Both the position numbers and the translations under genes were made by a program. Shown here in pieces: positions 9,363 through 18,528 of a stretch of 64,000 nt of DNA. Source of the DNA: Companilactobacillus sp. RD055328 (lineage in GTDB: Bacteria > Bacillota > Bacilli > Lactobacillales > Lactobacillaceae). Every line of letters begins with the position of its first letter. Within the stretch, counting starts at the first letter, position 1. Under the pieces are notes generated by a model. That model was not told the DNA's origin. It made no database searches and saw only the letters and a program-made list of their open reading frames with translations. The DNA is taken from contig NZ_BQUT01000005.1 of assembly GCF_022835675.1 (NCBI RefSeq), forward strand, positions 248,001-312,000. Direction: 5' to 3'.

Positions 9363-10763
9363 CTATAGAATATATTTTGAAAGATCTTTATCTGCAACAA
9401 TATTACCAACTTGATCATCTACATACTTCTGAGTAATAGTAATATCACCCATATTCATATCAGGAGATTCATAAAGGATATCCTCTAATAATTTCTCTAA
9501 TACAGTATGTAATCGACGAGCACCAATATTTTCATTTTCACGGTTCAACTCAAAAGCAACCTTAGCAATTTCTTCAATTGCTTCTTTTGTAAATGTTAAT
9601 TTAATTCCGTCAGTCTGAATTAATGCCATATATTGCTTAACTAAAGCATTGTTAGGAACTGTAAGTATATTTACAAAGTCTGCTTCACTTAATTCTTCAA
9701 GTTCTACACGAATTGGGAAACGTCCCTGTAACTCAGCAATTAAATCACTAGGCTTGCTTTCAGCAAAAGCTCCAGAAGCGATGAATAAGATATGGTCTGT
9801 ATTTACAGCTCCATATTTAGTATTAACTTGGGAACCTTCGACGATTGGCAAAATATCACGTTGGACACCCTCTCTAGAAACTTCACCACTGTTCTTCTTA
9901 TTACCGGCAGCAATTTTATCGAACTCGTCAATAAAAATAATACCATTGTTTTCAACTAAGTTAATTGCGTTTTGATAAATCTTATCGTGATTAACAATCT
10001 TGTTTGATTCTTCTTCAATTATTAATTCACGTGCTTCTTTTACAGGAAGAGTTCTAGAAATCTTTTTCTTGGGCATGATGCTGTTCATCATTCCACTCAT
10101 ATCAATGCCCATTGTTCCCATCGTATCATTCATGGGATTAACTTTATTTGATTCTTCAAGTTGAACAGTTACTTCTTTTTCGTCTAGTAATCCTTTATCC
10201 AACTGCTCTTTAATTGTTAATCTTTTGTTTCTGATTTCATCAGTAACTTCTTCTTGTTCTTCTTCTGTTTGAGTTTGTCCGCTTGATAAATTATTTAACA
10301 TACTCATCATGCTTGCCATATCATTTTGACGCGTTTGTTTCTTAATTCCTGGCACCAAAATTTTAACTAGCTTCTTATCCGCCTCACGAGTTGCTTCACC
10401 ACGTACAAGCTTAAACTCTTCTTTTTCTGCCATTTTAACAGCAACGTCCATTAGATCACGAATCATTGATTCAACATCACGACCAACATATCCCACTTCA
10501 GTAAACTTAGTAGCTTCGATCTTAATAAAAGGCGCCTTAACAATTTTTGCCAATCGACGAGCTATTTCAGTTTTACCAACACCTGTTGGTCCAATCATCA
10601 TTAAGTTTTTAGGGGTAATATCTTGTTGTTGCTTGATAGGCAACTGAGTACGGCGAAATCTATTATAAAGAGCTATCGCTACAGATTTTTTTGCGGCATT
10701 TTGTCCGATTATATAATTATCAAGTTCAGAAACTATTTGTTTAGGAGTTTTTTGTTCGTTCAT
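9363..10763 (-). CDS. hslU: HslU/ClpY unfoldase ATPase of the HslUV protease
   Basis: This AAA+ unfoldase, 466 aa, feeds substrates into the HslV peptidase chamber. The Walker A GPTGVGKTE lies near residue 53 and Walker B IIFIDEFDKIA in the second half. The intermediate I-domain (about 110-240) contains an acidic, Met-rich stretch. The protein ends in the SKYIL-type tail that docks into HslV. The ATG lies ten bases after the hslV stop. The I-domain looks weakly conserved, as is usual for this family. Confidence 0.95.
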   Translation of the reverse strand: MNEQKTPKQIVSELDNYIIGQNAAKKSVAIALYNRFRRTQLPIKQQQDITPKNLMMIGPTGVGKTEIARRLAKIVKAPFIKIEATKFTEVGYVGRDVESMIRDLMDVAVKMAEKEEFKLVRGEATREADKKLVKILVPGIKKQTRQNDMASMMSMLNNLSSGQTQTEEEQEEVTDEIRNKRLTIKEQLDKGLLDEKEVTVQLEESNKVNPMNDTMGTMGIDMSGMMNSIMPKKKISRTLPVKEARELIIEEESNKIVNHDKIYQNAINLVENNGIIFIDEFDKIAAGNKKNSGEVSREGVQRDILPIVEGSQVNTKYGAVNTDHILFIASGAFAESKPSDLIAELQGRFPIRVELEELSEADFVNILTVPNNALVKQYMALIQTDGIKLTFTKEAIEEIAKVAFELNRENENIGARRLHTVLEKLLEDILYESPDMNMGDITITQKYVDDQVGNIVADKDLSKYIL

Positions 10764-10773
10764 TTATTCCACC

Positions 10774-11298
10774 TTAAAATTTGTCTGTAATAATATTTTG
10801 ATTAGTATAAACATCAATGCTAGAAGCAATATTAATTGATTCTTTGGCTATCTCTTCAGCTGTCATATCTTTAGCACGTCTAATCATTGCGGTAGCTGCA
10901 GCTTGAGCAAAGTTTCCACCAGATCCGATTGCAATAACATCTTCATCTGGTTCAATTACTTCACCATTACCAGAAATTAGTAAGATAGTTTCTTTGTCCA
11001 TTGCAATTAATAAAGCTTCAAGTTTTTGAAGTGTTGGATCTTTACGCCAATCTTGAGCAAGCTCTACAGCCGCTCTTTTTAAATTACCTGAATAAGTTTT
11101 TAGCTTCTCTTCTAGCCATTCCTGTAGAGTAAATGCGTCAGCAACGCCACCAGCAAATCCAATAATCACTTGATCATCATAAATTCGTCTAACTTTTTGA
11201 GCTGAACCTTTCATGATGAATTTTTCACTCATTGTTACTTGTCCATCTCCAGCAATAGCTGTTTTTCCGTTATTTTTCACGGCACAAATTGTTGTCAT
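10774..11298 (-). CDS. hslV: HslV/ClpQ peptidase subunit
   Basis: This 174-aa proteasome-beta-like peptidase forms the proteolytic core of HslUV. It begins MTTICAVKNNGKTAIAGDGQ, so after Met removal the N-terminal Thr can act as the nucleophile, as in E. coli HslV. B. subtilis ClpQ instead carries an N-terminal extension and a serine. The AGDGQVT and GFAGGVADAFTL motifs and the AIGSGGNFAQAAATA stretch are present. The gene sits 17 bases after xerC and directly before hslU. Confidence 0.95.
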   Translation of the reverse strand: MTTICAVKNNGKTAIAGDGQVTMSEKFIMKGSAQKVRRIYDDQVIIGFAGGVADAFTLQEWLEEKLKTYSGNLKRAAVELAQDWRKDPTLQKLEALLIAMDKETILLISGNGEVIEPDEDVIAIGSGGNFAQAAATAMIRRAKDMTAEEIAKESINIASSIDVYTNQNIITDKF

Positions 11299-11315
11299 TT
11301 ATATATCTCCTAAGT

Positions 11316-12212
11316 TTATGATCTGGGAAAAAAGTTTCGATAATCTTTTTGTAAATGTTCCATAGTTACATGCGTATAAATCTGAGTTGTTGATAGACTA
11401 CTATGTCCAAGCAACTCTTGAACAGTTCGCATATCCGCTCCGTTATCTAGCATGTGAGTCGCAAAAGTATGTCTTAACATATGAGGATGAATATCTGCCG
11501 TTAAACTAGTTTTTTTAATTAGTTGATCTAGCACATATTCAATTCCTCGAGAAGTAATTTTTACTCCATTTTTGTTAATTAATAGATAATCACTCTTTTC
11601 GTTATTTTTTTCAACTAATTGCATTCGTCCTTCTGACAAATATTTCTTAAGTGATTTTTTAGCGTATTCTCCAAAAGGAACATATCTATCCTTATTACCT
11701 TTCCCATGCACTAGAATAACGTTCATTCCCATGTCAATTTGTGACAGAGTCAAATCTGCCAACTCACTAACACGCATTCCGGTTCCATATAGCAGTTCTA
11801 AAATCACTGAATTTCTCTGCATTAATGGCGTATCACCTTGAACGGCTTTAAAAAGAATATCTATCTCTTTTTGATAAAAAAATCTTGGTAATTTACGACT
11901 TTTACGTTTTAATTGCACAAGGTCAAACGGATCATTTGTTATCAATTGATTGCGTTGCAAATGTTTATAAAATGATCGTAATGAGGAGATTCGACGCTGA
12001 ACTGTATCAATTGAATACTCTTTATTATCCATATATTCTAAGTAACTATCAATATCAATTGAACCAACATTCTCAAATCCTTTGAAATCACCTTGATCTT
12101 TCAAAAATCTTACAAAAATATTTATATCATCACGATATGCTTTAATTGTTTCTTCGGAGTAGTTTCTATCTATAGTCAAATAAGTTATAAAATCTTCTAT
12201 CATTTTTTCCAT
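11316..12212 (-). CDS. xerC: Tyrosine recombinase XerC
   Basis: XerC, with XerD, resolves chromosome dimers at dif. The 298-aa protein has an N-terminal core-binding SAM-like domain (IEDFITYLTIDRNYSEETIKAY) and a C-terminal catalytic domain. The catalytic domain has Arg in TGMRVSEL, HxLRH in HMLRHTFATHML and the Tyr nucleophile in STTQIYTHV. The open frame extends upstream, but I place the start at the ATG at 12212 (MEKMIEDF), since GGAGG precedes it by 13 bases and the upstream part is an RNA hairpin. It lies next to hslVU as in other Firmicutes. trmFO, often found between topA and this gene, is absent. Confidence 0.93.
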   Translation of the reverse strand: MEKMIEDFITYLTIDRNYSEETIKAYRDDINIFVRFLKDQGDFKGFENVGSIDIDSYLEYMDNKEYSIDTVQRRISSLRSFYKHLQRNQLITNDPFDLVQLKRKSRKLPRFFYQKEIDILFKAVQGDTPLMQRNSVILELLYGTGMRVSELADLTLSQIDMGMNVILVHGKGNKDRYVPFGEYAKKSLKKYLSEGRMQLVEKNNEKSDYLLINKNGVKITSRGIEYVLDQLIKKTSLTADIHPHMLRHTFATHMLDNGADMRTVQELLGHSSLSTTQIYTHVTMEHLQKDYRNFFPRS

Positions 12213-12223
12213 AAAATAAAAAA

Positions 12224-12266
12224 CACCTCCAATTACTTGATAGATTAACACAAGTAACTGAAGGTG
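12224..12266 (-). terminator. Terminator-like hairpin holding the xerC Shine-Dalgarno
   Basis: Between topA and xerC the minus-strand RNA can form a 16-bp stem (5' arm CACCTTCAGTTACTTG, 3' arm CAAGTAATTGGAGGTG, two G-U pairs, 11-nt loop). The stem is followed at once by TTTTTTATTTT and then the xerC ATG. The 3' arm contains GGAGG, the xerC ribosome site. It can act as the topA terminator and also hide the xerC start. Confidence 0.8.
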
Positions 12267-12278
12267 ACACATATTTTA

Positions 12279-14351
12279 TTATTTTTGAATACTTTCTTCA
12301 TAATCGCCATTTGGACATACCACTTGGCGACCACCTTTAACTTTCTTTTCAACTAGATAATGACCATCTTTTGGACAATCACGACCTACCGGTTTGTTCC
12401 AATCCACAAAATCACATTCAGGATATCTAGAACAACCGTAGAAAATTCGGTTACGTTTTGATTTTCTTTCGATAACTTGACCTTCGCCACACTTAGGACA
12501 AACCACACCAATTTCTTTAGTGATTGTCATTGTATTACGACAGTCCGGGAAACGTGAGCAAGCATAGAACTTACCAAAACGTCCCATCTTGATAACCATT
12601 GGAGCTCCACAAATTTCACAATCTATGCCAGCTGGTTCATCTTTAATTTGTACTTTTTCAATTTCTTTTTCAGCTACACTAAGTTCTTTAGCAAATGGTT
12701 TGTAATACTCATCTACAACTTTAACCCAATTTTCATCACCTACTTCGATTTCATCGAGTTGTGTTTCGAGTTTAGCAGTAAATTCCATATTAACAATATC
12801 AGGGAAATATTCTTCAATCAAATCATCAACAATTTCACCTAATTCTGTTGGTTCAAAACTTTTACCATTTAATTTAACGTAGTAACGTCTTTGAATTGTA
12901 TCGATTGTTGGTGCATAAGTAGATGGTCGGCCAACACCATTTTCTTCTAAGGCTTTAACTAATGAAGCTTCAGAATATCTTGCAGGTGGTTGAGTAAAAT
13001 GTTGTTCAGGATTAGTACTGTTCAATTTAGCAGCATCACCTGTTGCTAAGTCAGGAAGCTTCTTATCCTTATCATCATTATCTGTCTTATAAGCTTTTTG
13101 CCAACCAGCAAACTTAAGTTGAGAACCATTAGCTCTGAATTGAACACCATTTTGTTCAATAGTTGCAGTAACTGTATCCATAACCGCCGGTGTCATTTGA
13201 CTAGCAGTAAATCGTGACCAGATTAAGTTATATAATCTGAATTGATCACGACTAAGATATTCTTTTACTGATTCAGGAGTTCTGAACACTGAAGAAGGAC
13301 GAATTGCTTCATGAGCATCTTGTGCTCCTTCTTGGTTCTTCAATTTTTTACTCTTGTGTGAAGAATATTCTGGACCATATTCATCAACAATAAAGTTAGC
13401 AGCATCACCTTTAGCTACAGCTGAGATACGTTTAGAATCAGTACGCATATACGTAATTAACCCAACTGTACCTTCTCCCTTACCTAGCTTAATACCTTCA
13501 TACAAGTTCTGAGCTAACATCATTGTTTTACGAGTTTTGAAGTTTAATTTTCTATTAGCTTCTTGTTGTAATGAACTAGTAGTAAATGGATCTGGAGCTG
13601 AGCGGCGACGTTCTTTCTTTTGAACATCGGAAATTTCAAAATCTTTTTTCTTATCTATTTTTTTAAGAACAGCTTGAACTTGATCATTATTGTTTAATGG
13701 AATCTTTTTACCGTTCTCACCATATAACTTGGCATCAAACTTAGATTTTCCGTGTGTGAATTGAGCATCGATTGTCCAATACTCTTCAGGAACGAATGCC
13801 TTAATTTCTTTTTCTCGATCAATTACTAATTTCAAAGCAACCGATTGAACACGACCAGCACTTAGGCCTTTTTTAACTTTTGACCAAAGAATAGGACTAA
13901 TTGAATATCCTACTAAACGGTCTAACACTCTACGTGCTTGTTGAGCATCAACTAAATCCATGTTGATATCACGCGGTGTTTTAAAAGCATCCTTAACGGT
14001 ATCTTTAGTTATTTCATTAAAGACAACTCGGTTTTTACCTTCTGGATCAAGATCTAATAAATGAGAAATATGCCAAGCAATAGCTTCTCCTTCACGATCC
14101 GGATCGGCTGCCAAATAAACTTTGTCTGCTTTTTTTGCTTCTTTTTTTAGGTCTTTGATGACTGGCCCTTTACCACGAATAGAAATATATTTAGGTTCAT
14201 AGTTGTTATCAACGTCAACTCCCATTTGGCTCTTAGGGAGATCACGTACATGACCAATACTTGCGATAACGTGATAATTACGTCCAAGATATTTTTCAAT
14301 TGTTTTAGCTTTCGCTGGGGACTCGACAATTACAAGATTTTTTGTTGGCAC
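12279..14351 (-). CDS. topA: DNA topoisomerase I
   Basis: This type IA topoisomerase relaxes negative supercoils; it has 690 aa from the start I prefer. The TOPRIM domain begins at once ([18 protein letters not shown]) with [12 protein letters not shown]. The active-site Tyr is in [10 protein letters not shown]. The C-terminus has two good four-cysteine zinc fingers ([24 protein letters not shown]) and a third degraded one. The frame opens at a TTG at 14357, but AGAGG lies only a base or two before it and seven bases before an in-frame GTG at 14351, so GTG is the likely start. It has a strong promoter of its own. Confidence 0.96.
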   Translation of the reverse strand: MPTKNLVIVESPAKAKTIEKYLGRNYHVIASIGHVRDLPKSQMGVDVDNNYEPKYISIRGKGPVIKDLKKEAKKADKVYLAADPDREGEAIAWHISHLLDLDPEGKNRVVFNEITKDTVKDAFKTPRDINMDLVDAQQARRVLDRLVGYSISPILWSKVKKGLSAGRVQSVALKLVIDREKEIKAFVPEEYWTIDAQFTHGKSKFDAKLYGENGKKIPLNNNDQVQAVLKKIDKKKDFEISDVQKKERRRSAPDPFTTSSLQQEANRKLNFKTRKTMMLAQNLYEGIKLGKGEGTVGLITYMRTDSKRISAVAKGDAANFIVDEYGPEYSSHKSKKLKNQEGAQDAHEAIRPSSVFRTPESVKEYLSRDQFRLYNLIWSRFTASQMTPAVMDTVTATIEQNGVQFRANGSQLKFAGWQKAYKTDNDDKDKKLPDLATGDAAKLNSTNPEQHFTQPPARYSEASLVKALEENGVGRPSTYAPTIDTIQRRYYVKLNGKSFEPTELGEIVDDLIEEYFPDIVNMEFTAKLETQLDEIEVGDENWVKVVDEYYKPFAKELSVAEKEIEKVQIKDEPAGIDCEICGAPMVIKMGRFGKFYACSRFPDCRNTMTITKEIGVVCPKCGEGQVIERKSKRNRIFYGCSRYPECDFVDWNKPVGRDCPKDGHYLVEKKVKGGRQVVCPNGDYEESIQK

Positions 14352-14391
14352 AAGCAATCCTCTTTCATATTTATGTTTTCAAACTTTAGCC

Positions 14392-14421
14392 ATAATAGAA
14401 TAGTAATTAATCTTTTGTCAA
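14392..14421 (-). promoter_or_regulatory. topA promoter
   Basis: On the minus strand a consensus -35 TTGACA (14416-14421) and -10 TATTAT (14392-14397) are 18 bases apart. They sit about 40 bases before the topA start codon. Confidence 0.75.
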
Positions 14422-14455
14422 ATCATAAATTGAAAAATATTAAGAATTAATACAC

Positions 14456-15235
14456 TTATAATAGTAGAACTTGTGCTCCATCACGGATTAATTCATTTGT
14501 TCCTTGTGATAATAAATATTCATTAGAACCAGGCAGAGCATAGACTTCACGATTATTTTCAAGCGCTAAACTAGCCGTAATTAATGAACCACTTTTTTTC
14601 TTTGCTTCGGTGATAATTAAAATATTTGATAATCCCGCAATAATCCGATTTCGTTCCACAAAATTATAAGGTTTAGTAACATGCTTTGTTGGATATTCGC
14701 TAATTATTAACCCCATTTGTTCAATTCTTTGTTTCAATTTTCTGTTTTTAGTCGGATAGCAACCATCGATTCCTGTTCCCATTACTGCTATCGTTTTTAA
14801 ATTATTGTTGAGCGCACCTAAGTGAGCCATCGTATCAACACCTTTAGCCATACCACTAATAATAACTTTATCATTTGATAAGCGTCGACATATTTTTTCG
14901 ATAGCTTTTTGGCTATATTCAGTTCCTAATCGTGCGCCAACTATTCCAATTGATGTTTTATTTAATAAGCTTAACTCTCCACGATAATAAAGAATCGCCG
15001 GTGGATTATATACTTCGCGCAATTTATCAGGATAGTCTTCATCAAGAAATGTTATCATCTGTAAATTTAATTCTTCAAAATTTTGATAATTATCATGTCG
15101 AATTATTTTAGACGCTTTATTTGGAAATTGATGTATCAAATTATTGATTGTTAAATCTTTCATCTTTAATAAAACTAATAATTCTTTATTACTCAATACT
15201 TCTGTCGCTGCAATTTTTGCAAATAAATTATTCAT
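14456..15235 (-). CDS. dprA: DNA processing protein DprA
   Basis: DprA binds incoming single-stranded DNA and loads RecA during natural transformation. The 259-aa protein has the Rossmann-like DprA core: SIGIVGARLGTEYS, ISGMAKGVDTMAHLGAL, GTGIDGCYP, NRIIAGLSNILIITEAKKKSGSL and YALPGS. The N-terminal SAM-like region is reduced and the C-terminal winged-helix domain found in some homologues is missing. The ATG lies nine bases after GGAGG, which is inside a hairpin. It follows rnhB. Presence of dprA alone does not show competence, since most lactobacilli keep it. Confidence 0.93.
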   Translation of the reverse strand: MNNLFAKIAATEVLSNKELLVLLKMKDLTINNLIHQFPNKASKIIRHDNYQNFEELNLQMITFLDEDYPDKLREVYNPPAILYYRGELSLLNKTSIGIVGARLGTEYSQKAIEKICRRLSNDKVIISGMAKGVDTMAHLGALNNNLKTIAVMGTGIDGCYPTKNRKLKQRIEQMGLIISEYPTKHVTKPYNFVERNRIIAGLSNILIITEAKKKSGSLITASLALENNREVYALPGSNEYLLSQGTNELIRDGAQVLLL

Positions 15236-15241
15236 AAAAAA

Positions 15242-15271
15242 ACACCTCCACGACCAAATTACGCGAGATGT
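15242..15271 (-). terminator. Terminator-like hairpin holding the dprA Shine-Dalgarno
   Basis: Between rnhB and dprA the minus-strand RNA can pair ACATCTCGCG with CGTGGAGGTGT (one bulged G, G-U pairs, 9-nt loop). Seven U residues follow and run straight into the dprA ATG. GGAGG is again inside the 3' arm. The layout is the same as at topA-xerC. Confidence 0.7.
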
Positions 15272-15272
15272 T

Positions 15273-16025
15273 TTAAATTATATTTTTTACTGGTGAAAAA
15301 GATTTTCGATGAATAGGTGTAATCCCTTGATTCTCTAAGCCTTCAAGGTGGATTTTAGTGCCATATCCGGCATTCTGTCCAAAACCGTAACCAGGATACA
15401 TAATATCGTACATCTTCATAATATCATCACGAATTTCCTTAGCAACAATACTTGCGGCAGCAATACTAACACTATTAGCATCACCTTTAATAATCTTTTC
15501 TTGTTTAATATCAACTGGAATTGTCATAGCATCAACTAATAAAAAATCCGGACGCATATTTAGACCATCAACAGCTTGTCTCATTACCAATTCGGTAGCA
15601 TGATAAATATTTTCTGTATCAATTAACTCTGAACTTCCAATTCCAATAGAAATATCTAACGCTTGTTGGCAAATATTTTGGTAATAAATACGACGTCTTT
15701 TATCTGATAATTGTTTAGAATCATTCACTTCTTTTAAAGTGTTGTTGGCAGGCAAAACAACTGCAGCAGTGACAACTGGACCCGCTAGCGGACCCCTTCC
15801 AACTTCATCAACACCAGCTACAATTTTTCCCTGCTTCCACAAAGGAATTTCATATTTTTGGCGTTCTAGAAATTCTCGCTCAAGTTGGGCCGTTCTTTCT
15901 ATTTCTTTATAGTATTTTTTTAATGCTAATTGAGCGCCTTTTCTTTGATCATTAGCAATTAATTCTAGTTGTTCCGGGCTTGGATTATTGCACAAAACTT
16001 CTTTAATTTCTTTAATCGATTGCAT
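15273..16025 (-). CDS. rnhB: Ribonuclease HII
   Basis: RNase HII cuts RNA in RNA/DNA hybrids and excises single ribonucleotides from DNA. The 250-aa protein contains the catalytic DEXGRG motif in VAGVDEVGRGPLAGPVV, a further Asp in LLVDAMTIP, and the KGDANSVSIAAASIVAKEIRD segment typical of the family. I start at the ATG at 16025 (MQSIKEI), which has GAGG at good distance and overlaps the end of rbgA by 14 bases. Upstream in-frame TTG and ATG codons are possible but less well placed. The overlap indicates translational coupling with rbgA. Confidence 0.94.
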   Translation of the reverse strand: MQSIKEIKEVLCNNPSPEQLELIANDQRKGAQLALKKYYKEIERTAQLEREFLERQKYEIPLWKQGKIVAGVDEVGRGPLAGPVVTAAVVLPANNTLKEVNDSKQLSDKRRRIYYQNICQQALDISIGIGSSELIDTENIYHATELVMRQAVDGLNMRPDFLLVDAMTIPVDIKQEKIIKGDANSVSIAAASIVAKEIRDDIMKMYDIMYPGYGFGQNAGYGTKIHLEGLENQGITPIHRKSFSPVKNII

Positions 16026-16869
16026 TCTCAGCCTCATCAATTTGATCTAGGGTATAAGCTCCAAGAGTTCCCTTTCGAACATCCATCATAATTTTTTCAG
16101 ACATGCGATCAAAATCATCTCGCATTCCCATTTTTTTAGTCATTAACAATAAAAGTTCAGGGTTTTCTAATTCTAAGTCTTCTTCCGTAACTTTATAGGC
16201 CTTAATAAGTTTTTCTGGATAGTATTTCTTGAAATAGTCTATAGCAAATAAAGCTACATCATCTGCATGAAAAACACTATCTTTGATAGCTCCTGTTAAC
16301 GCTAATTTTAAACCTACTTTTTCATCTTCGATTTTAGGCCAAAGAATTCCAGGTGTATCAATAATATCTACATCATACTTGGTCTTAATCCAGTTTTGAT
16401 TCTTTGTGACTCCAGGTTTATTTCCTGTTACAGCAATATTTTTTCCGGCAAATCGATTCAATATTGTAGATTTACCGACATTTGGAATTCCAATGCACAT
16501 AGCTTTGATTTTATAATTTTTAACGCCAGCATTTTGATACTTCTCAACTTTTTGTGCCACTTCTTTTTTAATACTGTTAATTAAATTGTTCATATTATTA
16601 GCATGTTTTGAATCAACTATATAAGCACTAATTCCATGCTCTTCAAAATAATCACGCCAGACAGTCGAAGCCTTGGGATCTGCTAAATCTGACTTATTAA
16701 GTATGATAACTCGTTTTTTATTGTTAGTAATTGAATCTAGCATAGGATTTCTCGAGGACAAAGGTAAACGAGCATCAACTATTTCAATAACAACATCTAC
16801 CAACTTCAATCTATCTTGAACTTGATTTTTTGCCTTGTTCATATGTCCAGGGTACCAATGAAATGCCAT
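16012..16869 (-). CDS. rbgA: Ribosome biogenesis GTPase RbgA (YlqF)
   Basis: RbgA drives a late step of 50S ribosomal subunit assembly. The 285-aa protein shows the circularly permuted GTPase order. G4 NKSDLAD comes first (near residue 58), then G1 GIPNVGKST (near 127), then G2 PGVTK and G3 DTPG. A C-terminal helical ANTAR-like domain follows. The N-terminus WYPGHMNKAK is typical. It lies between the carboxy-terminal protease gene and rnhB; the rbgA-rnhB pairing is conserved in Firmicutes. Confidence 0.95.
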   Translation of the reverse strand: MAFHWYPGHMNKAKNQVQDRLKLVDVVIEIVDARLPLSSRNPMLDSITNNKKRVIILNKSDLADPKASTVWRDYFEEHGISAYIVDSKHANNMNNLINSIKKEVAQKVEKYQNAGVKNYKIKAMCIGIPNVGKSTILNRFAGKNIAVTGNKPGVTKNQNWIKTKYDVDIIDTPGILWPKIEDEKVGLKLALTGAIKDSVFHADDVALFAIDYFKKYYPEKLIKAYKVTEEDLELENPELLLLMTKKMGMRDDFDRMSEKIMMDVRKGTLGAYTLDQIDEAENAID

Positions 16870-16880
16870 TATTTGACCTC

Positions 16881-18293
16881 CTAACGGGTTTTCACAGCTG
16901 TTTGATATACATTATCATGATCTTGTAAATAAGATGCTACAGAGACTAAAATTGACTCTTTAGTGTTCTTATCCAACTTACTTGTTTGTTCTAGCCCTTT
17001 TTCTTTTTGATATTTATTAATCGCTTGGACTGTTTGTTCATTAAACTCACCAGAAGCATCAACTTGATATCCAAGTGCCGATAAGGTTTTTTGAGCAAAT
17101 TTCACATCATCATTTTTATCGCCAGCTTGATAAGTTTTATTATCAGTAAATCCAATTTCATCAAGCAAAGGATCTGATTTTACAGCAATCGTTGGCTTAA
17201 TTCCCTTATGATGAATCCAATTATTATTAGGAGTTAACCATTTTGCCGTTGTTAATTTGAATTCTGATGTTGTATCAACGGGGACGATTGTTTGTACAAT
17301 CCCTTTACCATAGGTTGTTTCTCCAATGATAGGCGTTTTTATATTCTCATTTAAAGCAGCCGTGAATACTTCAGCGGCACTAGCCGAGTTCTTATCAACT
17401 AATAATGAAACAGGTTTTTTAAATTTATAACCATTATTATCAGACTTTTTAACTTTATAAGTTATTTTCTCTTTAGATCTATCCGTTGTTGAGACCACGG
17501 TACTTCCATTTTTCAAAAATAATCCCGCAGCACTAACTGCTTGATCTAACTGTCCACCAGGATTACCTCGAAGATCAATAATTACACGCTCAACTTGTCT
17601 TTTATCTAATTTCTTTAATGCATTTTTCAAATCTTTAGCGGTATTATCAGTGAATTCTTTAATCAGAACATATCCGACTTTTTTGTTATCTTTATCAACT
17701 TTCCACTCAATAGAAGAAATTGTTAATTTTTTTCGAACGATTTTTTTAGTAAATGTTTTATTGCCACGATTAATAGTTAATTTAACACTAGTACCACTTT
17801 TACCTTGAATATTCTTTGAAGTCTCTTCAAGAGTCATTTTTGAAGTATTCTTATTATCAATCTTGACGATCACATCATCTGCTTTTAAGCCAGCATGATC
17901 GGCCGGCGAATCACTAACAACAGAAACAACCTTTACTTCATTAGACTTAGTAGAAACCACGACTCCAATACCTGATACGTCACCAGAAATATTATTATTA
18001 AATGATTCCATATTTTCAGCCGAAATATACTCAGTATATGGATCATTAAGTGAACTTACCATTCCGCTAATAGCACTATTAATTAATTTTTCAGAATCAG
18101 TCTTCTTATAATATGACTTATTTAAATCATTATAAACCGTCGTAAATCGTTGTAAGTCAGCTTGTTCTGTTTGATTATAAGTATTTGCATAATTAAAATA
18201 AGCTATTACTGCTGTAATAGTTATAATTATTCCTAAAAATAATGATCCTATAATTGATAACAATAAAGTTAAGAGATTAAACCGTTTTTTCAT
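16881..18293 (-). CDS. Carboxy-terminal processing serine protease (S41, CtpA-like)
   Basis: This 470-aa membrane-anchored protease acts outside the membrane. One N-terminal helix (residues 8-33) is followed by a PDZ domain (about 105-180), the S41 peptidase core and a C-terminal peptidoglycan-binding domain (about 390-455, YQVDASGEFNEQTVQAINKYQ). The catalytic dyad reads as Ser305 in NSASAAEVF and Lys330 in TTYGKGIVQ, with the same 25-residue spacing as B. subtilis CtpB. Substrates are unknown. It is translated directly after yozE in the ypmR-ypmS-yozE run. Confidence 0.92.
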   Translation of the reverse strand: MKKRFNLLTLLLSIIGSLFLGIIITITAVIAYFNYANTYNQTEQADLQRFTTVYNDLNKSYYKKTDSEKLINSAISGMVSSLNDPYTEYISAENMESFNNNISGDVSGIGVVVSTKSNEVKVVSVVSDSPADHAGLKADDVIVKIDNKNTSKMTLEETSKNIQGKSGTSVKLTINRGNKTFTKKIVRKKLTISSIEWKVDKDNKKVGYVLIKEFTDNTAKDLKNALKKLDKRQVERVIIDLRGNPGGQLDQAVSAAGLFLKNGSTVVSTTDRSKEKITYKVKKSDNNGYKFKKPVSLLVDKNSASAAEVFTAALNENIKTPIIGETTYGKGIVQTIVPVDTTSEFKLTTAKWLTPNNNWIHHKGIKPTIAVKSDPLLDEIGFTDNKTYQAGDKNDDVKFAQKTLSALGYQVDASGEFNEQTVQAINKYQKEKGLEQTSKLDKNTKESILVSVASYLQDHDNVYQTAVKTR

Positions 18294-18303
18294 TATATTA
18301 ATC

Positions 18304-18528
18304 CTATCTAGTATTTCTTTCTAAGTACATCCGGTATGCATCGTCAAAAACATCCATATTGGGTAAATATGAACCGCTCAATTCTAAATATTCTGAAATT
18401 TCAGAATATTTCTCTGCTTGCTTAGGAAAAGTCAGATCATAAAAAGCCGAATTGGCAAATTGGGCTATTTCATCTTTTCCGTTGGGATCTCTTAGCGTCA
18501 TTAGATACTCATAAAAACTTCTAATCAT
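18304..18528 (-). CDS. YozE family protein (UPF0346)
   Basis: This 74-aa soluble protein begins MIRSFYEYLMTLRDPNGKDEI and contains SYLPNMDVFDDAYRMYLE, matching the YozE/UPF0346 family of small SAM-like helical bundles. Its function is unknown. Its ATG shares a base with the ypmS stop (TAATG), so it is translationally coupled. Confidence 0.9.
   Translation of the reverse strand: MIRSFYEYLMTLRDPNGKDEIAQFANSAFYDLTFPKQAEKYSEISEYLELSGSYLPNMDVFDDAYRMYLERNTR

Noticed and set aside
11316-12212. Tyrosine recombinase as a sign of a mobile element
   Set aside because: This gene and the one at 35256-36158 have the full XerC/XerD pattern and conserved housekeeping neighbours (topA/hslVU and scpAB). No attachment repeats or phage genes are nearby.
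14352-14357. TTG at 14357 as the topA start
   Set aside because: The Shine-Dalgarno AGAGG lies a base or two from it but seven bases from the in-frame GTG at 14351, and the conserved TOPRIM start follows the GTG.
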